From Chondromyces crocatus (GTDB lineage: Bacteria > Myxococcota_A > Polyangia > Polyangiales > Polyangiaceae): a stretch of 64,000 bases of DNA. The DNA lies in NCBI RefSeq assembly GCF_001189295.1, contig NZ_CP012159.1:6216525-6280524 (forward strand), read 5' to 3'. The notes beneath the pieces are model-generated. The model was not told the DNA's origin. It did no database searches and saw only the letters and a list, made by a program, of their open reading frames with translations. The position numbers were made by a program, and so were the translations under genes. Shown piece after piece: positions 8,351 through 17,900 of this stretch (the first letter of the stretch is position 1; each line of letters opens with the position of its first letter).

Positions 8351-8848
8351 CGCAGCGGCGTTCCCGGAGAGGGCAGCGGCGTTCCCGGAGAGGGCAGCGG
8401 CGTTCCTGGAGAGCGCAGAGACGCTCCCGGAAAGAGGCAGAGACGTTCCCGGAGAGGGCGGCGGCGTTCCTGGAGAGCGCAGAGACGCTCCCGGAAAGAG
8501 GCAGAGACGTTCCTGGAGAGCGCAGAGACGCTCCCGGAAAGAGGCAGAGACGTTCCCGGAGAGGGCAGCGGCGTTCCCGGAGAGGGCAGCGGCGTCCCCG
8601 GAGAGGGCAGCGGCGTTCCCGGAGAGAGGCAGAGACGTTCCCGGAGAGGGCAGCGGCGTTCCCGGAGAGGGCGGCGGCGTTCCTGGAGAGCGCAGAGACG
8701 CTCCCGGAGAGAGGCAGAAACGCTCCCGGAGAGGGCAGCGGCGTTCCCGGAGAGGACGGCTGCGTTCCAGGAGAGGACAGCGACGCGCCCGGAGAGGGCG
8801 GCGGCGTTCCGGGAGAGAGGTGGGGCGTTGCCGGAAAGCGCAAAGATG
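8351..8848. repeat. tandem array of about 23 units of 21-22 bp
   Basis: Reading the plus strand, I count 23 units with the consensus cggcgttcccggagagggcag or the variant agacgctcccggaaagaggcag. Units are directly adjacent with no unique spacers, so this is not a CRISPR array. The mix of 21- and 22-bp units changes the reading frame, so it is unlikely to be coding. The array begins two bases beyond the ATG of the truncated ATPase. The core ttcctggag also occurs in the second array at 47,872. Confidence 0.85.
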
Positions 8849-9219
8849 TTGCTGAGATGCGCGGGAGGAAGGGGGGGGAGGTCCGAAGGTGGGTGGGGGA
8901 CTTCGAGGGGGTTACCTTTTCGGAGCGGCGCTGTGCGTTTGGTCCTCCTGCTCGGTACGGGGAGAGAGAAGGAGGATCGGGGGCCTGGAGGCGGGGTCAG
9001 GGGCTGTGCTGTGGTGATGCGTACGCTTCCGCGGGAGGGTCAGGTGGGGGGTAGGCACGACGGTATTGGATGGTCTGGAGGAGGGGGGCGTGGGTGAAAG
9101 GGATGGTCGGGGTGCGAACAGGTGGGCGTCCTGAGCGCATGCCCCCTTGACCCCTACCCCCGCCCGCACCGATGCTGCCGGCCTGACGTAAGTCCGCCCC
9201 CCACGCATTCCAGATCTCC
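8849..9219. other. gene-free region between repeat array and retron-associated operon
   Basis: No open frame here looks coding and I find no trace of the missing ATPase N-terminus on either strand. The region should hold the promoter of the operon that starts at 9220, but no clear sigma-70 or sigma-54 element stands out. Confidence 0.5.
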
Positions 9220-11985
9220 GTGACACAAGCGGCAGGAGCGCCCGTGGCGACGACAGCGAATCCGATCGACATCTCGAACCTCACGCGCCTCGCCGAGAGC
9301 GGGTCGCCCCACCTCTCGGAGTCGCTGCAGCAGTTCCTGCAGCAGCCGGATCCTCAGCCGACCCGGGTACGCGAGGGCGCGCTCACGGTGGAGGCGTTCC
9401 TGCGGCTCCTCTCGATCGCGCAGGGACAGGGGACGCCAGCGCGTCGCCGTGAGCGCGCGATGGAGGCGTGGCAGCGCTTCTTGCCGCAGACGGAGCCCGA
9501 GCCGCCGCCGCGTTTCCAGCTCGCCGATCTCCTCCAGCGCCTCTACGAGGAAGGCGCCGAGCCGGTGCGCGCGGAGCTGATGGACGCTTTCCGCACCGCG
9601 CCGCTCGTTTACGGCGCGTGGGGCGGGATGAAGCGCATCTACAAGCTCGCGGAAGCCCGGCTCGATGCGCAGATGTTCGGCGTCCTCGCCTACCGCTTCG
9701 ACGTCGAGCTGTCGCGCTACGGGCGCCGCGAGGTCTCGCGCGCGACGCTGATCTACCTGCGCCGGAGGGCGTGGCGGTTCTTGCGGGAGCTCGGGCGCCA
9801 GGTGCCGGAGCTGTACCCCCAGTTCGCCGTCGAGGTGCTGCGCCACTTCGACGCAGGCACCAAGGTGAGCAGCCTGTGGATCGCGAACCACATCTGGGGT
9901 CACGGGACGAAGAGGTACGACCGGAGGGGGTTCCACGGTCAGCTCCCCCCCGCCGACATCGTGAAGCATCGCGCCTACCCGGATGCGTGGGCGCGCTCCC
10001 CAGACGCGCTCATGCTCCTGCTCGAGGTCTGCAAGGCGGACTCCGCAGCGCGCTTCGCCATCGAATGCCTCCGCAAGGACCACCCCGATCACCTCCGGAA
10101 TGTGACCCCGGAGTGGCTCGGGCGCCTGGCGCACCGCCCTCTCGCGAGCGCGCACGACTTCCTCGCCGAGACCCTGCTCGGATCGCCGGAGCTGCACCAG
10201 GGCAAGCTCCGCGGCCTGGGGCTGCACGACGCGGTGCTGGCGCTGCTCGACTCCCCCAGCCAGAAGGCGCGGACCTACGCGATCGAGTACGCGCGGGCGC
10301 ACGCGCAGGATCTCGGGGCGGAGCGGCTGGTCACGCTCCTGGAGTCGATCTTCAAGGAGACGCGGGCGTTCGCGGCGGCGGTGATCACGGGGCGTGACGC
10401 GCGGCAGCTCGGCGTTGCGTTCGTGGGGCGGCTCCTGGCTTTCCCCGAGATGAAGGCGTGGGCGACGAAGGCGCTCAATGAGTCGTTCGATCGGTCGGAG
10501 CTGCCAGAGGCGTTCCTCATCGACATGCTCTTCGGTGAGGTGTCGCAGCAGGAGTGGGCGCGCGGGTACCTGAAGAACCGGTACGAGGCGGCGGAGCTGG
10601 GAACGGCGTTCTGGATCCGGGTGCTCGACGATCCGCGCGCGAAGGAGCATCGGGCGGCTCGAGACAATGCGCTGTCGCTGCTCGGGAAGTACCCGGCGTC
10701 GGCGATCGGGGCTGCGTGGTTGCTCGATGCGCTCGCGCGAAACGAGCTTCAGTCCACCGTCGCTTCCTGGCTCGCGCGCGCCGATGCCCTCCCCGGGCTC
10801 GATGTGGAGCGGGTGAAGGGGCTGGTGTTCAGCCGTAACACGCGCTCGGCTGCGCTGGAGGTGCTGGGGAATCCGAAGCTCGTCAAGCCCCGCGACATGG
10901 GGCTCCCCTGGCTCCTGGCGCTGGCGCGCCGCGCCGATCCGGCCTTGCACGAGTTCGCGCGCCGCTACCTGCTGGAGCACATGAAGCCCGGCGACTTCTC
11001 CGAGTCCGGAGACCGCGCGGCCGGCATCGAGCGCCTCTTCGGCCTGGCGCTCGGGGACAAGGAGCCGGAGCCGATGCGCACCTTCGGGCAGACGTACCTG
11101 CGGTGCCATCACCCGGTGCTCGGTCCGGAGCAGCCGGAGGCGAAGGCGATGTCGCTGAAGCCGGCGCTCTCGCGGGAGGCGTACACGGCCGAGCGGGTGT
11201 GGCCCGCGCTGTTCGATCACCGGGAAGACGTGCGGCGCTTCGCGGCGACGGTGACGCGGGTGGAGCTGCGGCGCTGGGGCTACCAGAAGCGGGTGTACGC
11301 GCTGGCCGAGAGCGACGCGCGCGAGGTGCGCTCCATCGCGTACGACGCGCTGCGGAAGATCGGGGAGCGGGACGCGGATGCGGCGCTGACGCTCCTGGCC
11401 GACGAGCTGGAAGCGGCGCCGATCTTCGCGCTTCTGGAGAGCTTGAAGCGGGGGGCACGCGAGCTGGGCATGGAACTCATCCTCCGGCACTACCAGCGGC
11501 TCGGTGGCGCGGAGCGGTTGGGGTGGTTGATGCAGAGTGCGGACCGCGATGTGCGGATGTTCGCGGTGCGGATCCTCTGGGAGAAGCATCGGCCGCGTCA
11601 TCTGCCGTCGGGGTGGAAGCCGCGCGGGGCGCGTGAGGAAGCGGCGCTGCCGGCAGACTTCGATGGGGGGCGGTTCGCGGATCTGGAGGCGCTGCGGGCG
11701 TTCCTCCGGTACGTGATGTTCGGTCTGCCGGGGGGGCGTCAGGCGGAAGGGCGGGATGGGGCGCTGTCGAAGCGGAAGATCCCGGCCAGTGTGGCGAAGC
11801 GGAATGTGGTCGAGGTGGTGCGCGATCTGGCCGTGGAGGATGCTGCGTTCGCGGCGCTGGTGGTGCCGCTCCTGTCCGAGCTGACGGGGTCGATCGCGAA
11901 GGGTGAGTGGCAGGCGTGCCTCGCGGCGCTGATGCACCTGCGCAAGGCCCATCCTGGGCTTGTCATCGAGGGGATCCGCGGATGA
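9220..11985 (+). CDS. large helical-repeat (HEAT/ARM-like) protein, first gene of the retron-linked operon
   Basis: The protein is 921 residues from a GTG start at 9220 (the frame is closed upstream). It is soluble, Leu/Ala/Arg rich and appears built of helical HEAT/ARM-like pairs throughout; a recurring pattern is VRxxAVRILW and AxRxLLEHM. A conserved-looking N-terminal block includes GMKRIYKLAEARLDAQMFG and YLRRRAWRFLRELG. I see no Walker, protease or nuclease motif. Its TGA overlaps the ATG of the next gene (ATGA, 11982-11985), implying translational coupling with the WD40-HEAT giant. It probably works with the following two proteins and the retron; the specific role is unknown. Confidence 0.7.
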   Translation: MTQAAGAPVATTANPIDISNLTRLAESGSPHLSESLQQFLQQPDPQPTRVREGALTVEAFLRLLSIAQGQGTPARRRERAMEAWQRFLPQTEPEPPPRFQLADLLQRLYEEGAEPVRAELMDAFRTAPLVYGAWGGMKRIYKLAEARLDAQMFGVLAYRFDVELSRYGRREVSRATLIYLRRRAWRFLRELGRQVPELYPQFAVEVLRHFDAGTKVSSLWIANHIWGHGTKRYDRRGFHGQLPPADIVKHRAYPDAWARSPDALMLLLEVCKADSAARFAIECLRKDHPDHLRNVTPEWLGRLAHRPLASAHDFLAETLLGSPELHQGKLRGLGLHDAVLALLDSPSQKARTYAIEYARAHAQDLGAERLVTLLESIFKETRAFAAAVITGRDARQLGVAFVGRLLAFPEMKAWATKALNESFDRSELPEAFLIDMLFGEVSQQEWARGYLKNRYEAAELGTAFWIRVLDDPRAKEHRAARDNALSLLGKYPASAIGAAWLLDALARNELQSTVASWLARADALPGLDVERVKGLVFSRNTRSAALEVLGNPKLVKPRDMGLPWLLALARRADPALHEFARRYLLEHMKPGDFSESGDRAAGIERLFGLALGDKEPEPMRTFGQTYLRCHHPVLGPEQPEAKAMSLKPALSREAYTAERVWPALFDHREDVRRFAATVTRVELRRWGYQKRVYALAESDAREVRSIAYDALRKIGERDADAALTLLADELEAAPIFALLESLKRGARELGMELILRHYQRLGGAERLGWLMQSADRDVRMFAVRILWEKHRPRHLPSGWKPRGAREEAALPADFDGGRFADLEALRAFLRYVMFGLPGGRQAEGRDGALSKRKIPASVAKRNVVEVVRDLAVEDAAFAALVVPLLSELTGSIAKGEWQACLAALMHLRKAHPGLVIEGIRG

Positions 11986-14900
11986 GCCATAACATCGAGC
12001 ATTTCGAGAAGGTCCGGGCCCTCGCGGCGACGTCGCGCATCCTGGCGGTGGGCGGTGTCCGCGCCGTGCCGCGGGGGGCGACGTCGAGCGGGAGCCAGAT
12101 CACGCTGTACGACGACGTCTCGAACAAGCGGCTGCGCGCGATCGAGGTGCCGGCGCACGTGTTCGGGCTGGCGATCGTTCCTTCGGCGACGGAGGGGGGG
12201 GAGCTGCTGGCGGCGGCGCGCGGCGATGGGCGCGTGGGGCTCTATACGCTGGAGGGGGCGGAGAAGCAGGTGCTCCAGGCGCATACCGGCGCCGTGCGCG
12301 CGGTGGCGGCAGCGCCGAGCGGGGAGCGGGTGGCGAGCGTCGGTGACGATGGGGCGCTGCGGCTCTGGAAGGTCGGCGAGAAGAAGGCCGTCGGGGAGTG
12401 GTCGCTGTCGGCGGCGCCTCTGCGGGCGGTGGCGTTCGATCCTGGCGGGGAGCTGGTCGCCGCTGCGGGCGATGATGGTGTGGTGCGCGTGGTGACGCTC
12501 GCCTCGGGCGCGGTGCGCGAGATGTCCGGGCACAAGGGCGCCGTCTTCGCGCTCGCGTTCACGCCGCGGGATGGTCGGGTGGCGTCGGCGGGCGAGGATG
12601 GCGTCGTCCGCATCTGGTACCTCGTGGGCGAGGTCGAGAGCGAGACGCGCGGTGAGGGGGGGACGGGGCACACGGGCGCGGTGCACGCGCTGCTGTTCTT
12701 GCCGCCGATCGATGCGCTGGTGGACGGCAAGGAGATCAGCGATCGGTTCCTGTCCTCGGGCGAGGATGGGAAGGTGAAGGTGTGGCGGCTCGAAGATCGC
12801 CGCAAGCCGCGCACGATCGAGACGAGCGCGGCTCCGCTTCACGCGATCGCGTTCGCAGCGAGCGGCAAGCAAGGCACCGGGATGCTGTTCCACGGTGGGG
12901 ATCGCCGGACGGTGTGGCGGCAAGCCGTGGACACCACGGGGATGCCCGTGGAGCGGACTTTCCAGCTCACGGACGGGTTCCACGCGCTGGAGGCGGAGCT
13001 CGCCGGGCAGAAGGCGGCGAAGCTCTCCGGTCTGAAGAAGGCCGCCGTGCTGGAGGAGCCGGAGGCGGTGGAGCTGGTGCTCCGGTCGGTCCGGAACGAC
13101 AAGGACGCCGAGGTCCGGGCGTACGCGGCAGCGAAGGTCGCCGAGCACGGGCGGCGCGAGGGGCGCCCGGCGCTGCGGGAGGCGCTCGACGATCAGCACG
13201 CGCTGGTGCGGCAGGCGGCGTACGAGGCGCTGCTCTCGCTCGACAAGGAGAGCCCCTTGTCGGCGCTGCGGCTGGCGCTGGCGTCGAAGGCGGCGGATGT
13301 GCGGTCGAGGGCGCTGACCGCCCTGCCCGCGCTGAAGGAGTCGTCGCCGCTGGTCCCGGGGCTGATCGCGGACAAGCTCTCCGATCACGATGCGACGGTG
13401 CGGCTGACGGCGCTGTCGGAGCTGATGAAGCTGTGGCCAGGGCAGCCCGAGCCGCTGCGGACGGCGTTCGAGCGGGGGCCGGCGGATCTGCGGGCCGAGG
13501 TGCTGCTGCAAGCGATCACGCTGGGCTGGCTGTCGACGCCGGTGCTCTCGCCGATCGTGGCGCGGGCACTCGACGACGAGGACGCGGAGGTCCGGCGGCT
13601 GGCGTTCGCGGCGAAGGTGATCGAGCGGCGGGCGCTGTCGCATGTGCTCGAAGCGAGGGACGAGGACTTCGCGCGGAGCGTGAAGGACATCGCGCGGCGG
13701 CTGGCGCAGGTGCGGCTGGGGCTGGCGAAGGGGGCTGGCGACGCGGCGGCGAGCGGTGGTCCGAAGGGCGGAAAAGACGCCAAGGGGAAGGACGGCAAGG
13801 GGGCCGGGAATCAGGTGAGCGAGGCGGCGATCGCCGAGGCGCGGGCGGCGATCCCGGGCGTCGGTGAGGCGGGCGCGGAGCCGTCGGAGGCCGACTTGGA
13901 GCCGCTGCTCACCGCGATGGCGTGCCGCACGCCGGACACCGCGGTGCGTGGCGCGCGGGGGCTGGCGCAGCTCGGTGATACGCGGGCGCTGGGGGCACTG
14001 CTCCAGCTGTCGCGGGAGCAGGATGCGGGGCTGCGGCGTCAGGCGGCGACGGCGCTGTCGGCGCTGACCGATGGGCGGGCGGCGAAGCGGCTGGTCTGGA
14101 TGCTCGACGATCCGGATGCGGCGGTGCGCGCGGCAGCGCTGGACGCGTATGGACGCATCGCGCCGGTGGGAGAGCGGCCGCTGGCCGTCGCCGAGGTGGC
14201 GCTGCGCTCTTCGCACCAGGACATCCGCGTGCGCGGGCTGGACTGGCTGGTGAAGCTGCCCGCCGAGGGGCAGCGACCTGCGGAAGCGGAGTCGTTGCTG
14301 GCCGACGCGATCGAAGATGAAGCGGCGAAGGTCCGTGGCGAGGCGTTCCGCACGCTGTGGGCCTGGCACACGAAGGCGCCCGAGGGCGCCCTCGATCGCG
14401 CGCTCGCGGCGCGGTTCCCCGACCTGCGGCTGCGCGCGGTGGAGGAGCTGAAGGCGGCAGGTGAGAAGGCGTGGGCGCTGCCGCGGCTGGAGAAGACGAT
14501 CGCCGATCGGGATGCGACGGTGGCGACGGCGGCGTACGAGGCCGTCGTGAAGCTGCGCGGGGTGGAGACCCCCGAGCCGCACCTGGCAGCGATGGCGTCG
14601 GAGCACGCGACGCTGCGCACGAAGGGGGCGGAAGGGGCGCGCGTCGCCTCGGCCGGGGCGCTGCGGAGTGCGCTGATGAAGCAGCTCGAAGACGGCGAGC
14701 CGGCGCCGCGTCATGCGGCGATCGATGCGCTGAATCGGGTGTTCCCTTCGGAGAACGGTCCGATCGCGACGGGGCTCCAGTCGAGCTTCCTCGACCTGCG
14801 GGTGCGGGCGGCGGAGCTGTGCGCGGCGCGGGGGGAGGAGCGGCTCATCGATCCGATGCGCGCGCTGCTCGCAGACAAGGAGCTGCTGAAGGTCCCCAAT

Positions 14901-17900
14901 CCGGCGTTGGTGGCTGCGTTCCAGGCGCTGCGAGGGCGGGCGGCGAGCTCGCTGGCGACGCTGGGGGCGCCGCGGCTGCTGCGGTACTTCGCGACGGAGC
15001 TGCTGAAGGACGACGACGCCGGGGTGCGCGAGCAGGCGGCGCGCGGTCTCGCCATGGCGGCGCGGCCGGGCGACGAGGGCTACCTGCTCGATGCGCTGGG
15101 GCACAAGGACATCGCGGTGCGCTCGTGGGCGGCCGATGGGCTGTCGCGCCTGGGGGATCCGCGCGCCCTGCCGGTGCTGATCGGGACGCTTCGGCACGAT
15201 CACGCGCCGATCCGGGTGGCGACGATCATGTCGTTCGCTGCGCTGGGGCCCGAGGGCTACGGTGGGATGCTCCAGGGGCTGGAGGATCCTTCCCGCGAGG
15301 TGCAGGAGCTGGTCTTCGCGATCGTGATGGCGCGGGACCTGCGCGCCTTCCGCCGAGGGGAAGCGCCGGAGTTGCTGACGAGCGCGCTGTCGTCGCAGCG
15401 GAGCGATGTGCGGTTCGCGGCGGCGCGCGCCCTGGAGCTGCGGGTGGAGCCGGAAGGCTACCTGGGGCACCTGATCGAGCTGTTGACCCCGCCGAAGCCG
15501 ACGGGGAAGGCCGACGCGAGCGAGAAGGCCAGCACCGAGGAGAAGAGCGAGGGCGGCGAGAAGGCCGGCAAGGGGCCGAAGGGCTGGCCGTCGGAGCAAG
15601 AGCGGGCGCGGATCCTGGTCGGCCTCGCCGAGGCGCTCGCCGGCGACAGCCCCGAGCAGCGCTACGCCGCGGCGCAGGTGCTGCGGTTGCGCTCGAAGGC
15701 CGCGGAGTTCTTCCGCGAGGCGAAGAAGGTCGGTCAGATCCGCGCGGCCGGTGCGGCGTTCGTCGCCGATACGACCCCGCGCGGCGCCGAGGAGACGGAC
15801 GGTACGCCGCCGAAGGGCTGGCTGCGCCGCCTGTTCGCGCGTGACGAGGTGGCACGGCCTGCGGAGTCGCCGGCGCCCGAGGGCGTGCGCGCGAAGGTCG
15901 GCGGCATCGTGCGCAATCTGTTCGGTCGCGGTGAGGCGCCGAAGGCCGCCGTGGCGAGCGAGGCCGGCGTGGTGCCCGAGGCCGAGCAGAAGCGGCTCCG
16001 CTGGCTCGCGTTCGGCGCCTACCTGGGCCTCTTGCGCCAGGTGTCCCCGGGCGACGACGAGGGGCACCGCGTGCGGCGGGACGCGATCGACCGGATCGTG
16101 GACCTCTGCGCCAAGGGCTTCGTGAGCGAGACCGCGGCCATTCCGCCGCTCGTGCGCGCCCTCGAAGATCCCCACCACCTCGTGCGGCGCGCCGCGCTCG
16201 CCGGGCTGCGGGCGCTGTTCCCGGCGGGGTCGGACGAGCCGCTGTCGCTGGCCCTCGGCTCCACGTCGGCCGACGTGGCGCGCGCCGTGCTCGACGAGCT
16301 CGCGCAGCGCGGCGAGGTCGCGCGGCCCCGGATCGTGGCGGCGCTGAACGCCCCCGTGTCCGAGGTGCGTCGGTACGCCTTCGAGATCCTGGAGCGGATG
16401 AGCCCCAAGGGGAGCCTGGAGCCGCTGCTCGCGGCGCTGGGCAGCGAGCACGCAGACCTGCGGCTCGGTGTGCTGGATCGCCTGGCGAACGCGAGCGACG
16501 CGCGCATCGTGCCCGCCCTCTACAAGGCGATGGAGAGCGAGCACGACGATCTGCGCCTGAAGGCGGCCGAGCTGACGGCCCGCCGGCAGGACGACAAGGC
16601 CGTGGACGTGCTGGCCGCTTTCCTGCGCTCGGATCAAGCGAGCGCGGTGACGCGGGCGCGCGACGCGCTCTCGGCGCTCGGTACCGCGGCGGCGGTGCGC
16701 GCCGTCGCCGCCTGGCTGGAAGAGCAGTCGGAGCCGGCGACGCGCGCAGCGGGCATCCGTGCCCTCGGTGCGATGCGCAATCCGGCTTCGCTTCAGCCGC
16801 TCGTCGGTCGCTTCGAAGACGACGCGGCGGAGGTGCGGAACGCCGCGTTCCAGGCGCTGCTCGATCTCGTCGGAGAGCCCTGGGGCGTGGACCCGCGTCA
16901 CACCCGCAAGGACGACCGCAAGCCCAAGGTCCCGACGGCCGAGGCGATCGCGAACGCCCTCACCTTCCTGCGCGCAGCGGCGCAAGCGAAGGACCCGGAG
17001 CTGCGGCTCGCGGCCGCGAAGAAGCTCGCCGTCGGTGACGCGCCGGAGGCGAACGAGCTGCTGGTGCCCCTGATCGCCGATCGGGACGCGGCGACCCGCA
17101 TCGCCGCGGTGTCCTCGTACGCCTCTCGCGTGGAGGGCAAAGGCGCGCCGACGGGCCCGATGGAGGCCGTGCTGCGCGCCGGCACGCGGGATCTGATGCT
17201 GCCGGCCGCGGTGGCCGTGGCCTCGCGCGGGCTGGTCGCCGCGCTGCGGCCGCTGCTCTTGTTCGTGCGCGCGGGTGAAGGCGGCGAGCGGGAGCGCGCG
17301 CTGCTCGGGCTCGGTACGCTGGGTGATCCGCGCGCCATCGAGGAGCTGGAGACGGTCGCCGCGGGCGGCACCAAGGAAGCCCCGGTGGAGCTGTCGATGC
17401 AGGCGGCGGCCACCGAGGCGATCGGTCGGATGGCGGCCAAGCTGCCAGCGAACGAGGTGCGCGCTCGGCTCGTCACCCGGGTGGAGCAGGCGCTCGACGG
17501 CGACGTGCTCGAGCTTCGTCAGAACGCGGCGCGCGGGCTCCGATGGATCGGCGGCGAGAGGTCGCGGGTCTTGCTGGAGAAGACGGCGGAGAACCGCGAC
17601 GCGCCGGAAGCGCTGAACGCCGTGGCCGTGATGCAGATCGGGTGGCTGGGGGACACGGCGTCCGAGCCGGTGCTCGCGCGGCTCCTCAGCTCGTACGGGC
17701 ACGAGGTGCGGCACAAGGCCCGCTGGGCGCTGGACAAGCTCTTCCCGAACGAGCGCATGCGCGTCGAGCTGCTCGCGGTCGAGAGCGAGCGCGAAGACAT
17801 CGCCGACGCCGCAGCGACCTACCTGGCCAAGGAGGCGGATCCGGCGGAGCTGGTACCGCGCCTCGGGAAGCTCAAGAACGAGGCGCTCCGCGCCAAGCTG

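Noticed and set aside
8351-8848. The first repeat array as a CRISPR array or as a repeat protein.
   Set aside because: Units are adjacent without unique spacers, and mixed 21/22-bp lengths break every reading frame; no cas genes are near.
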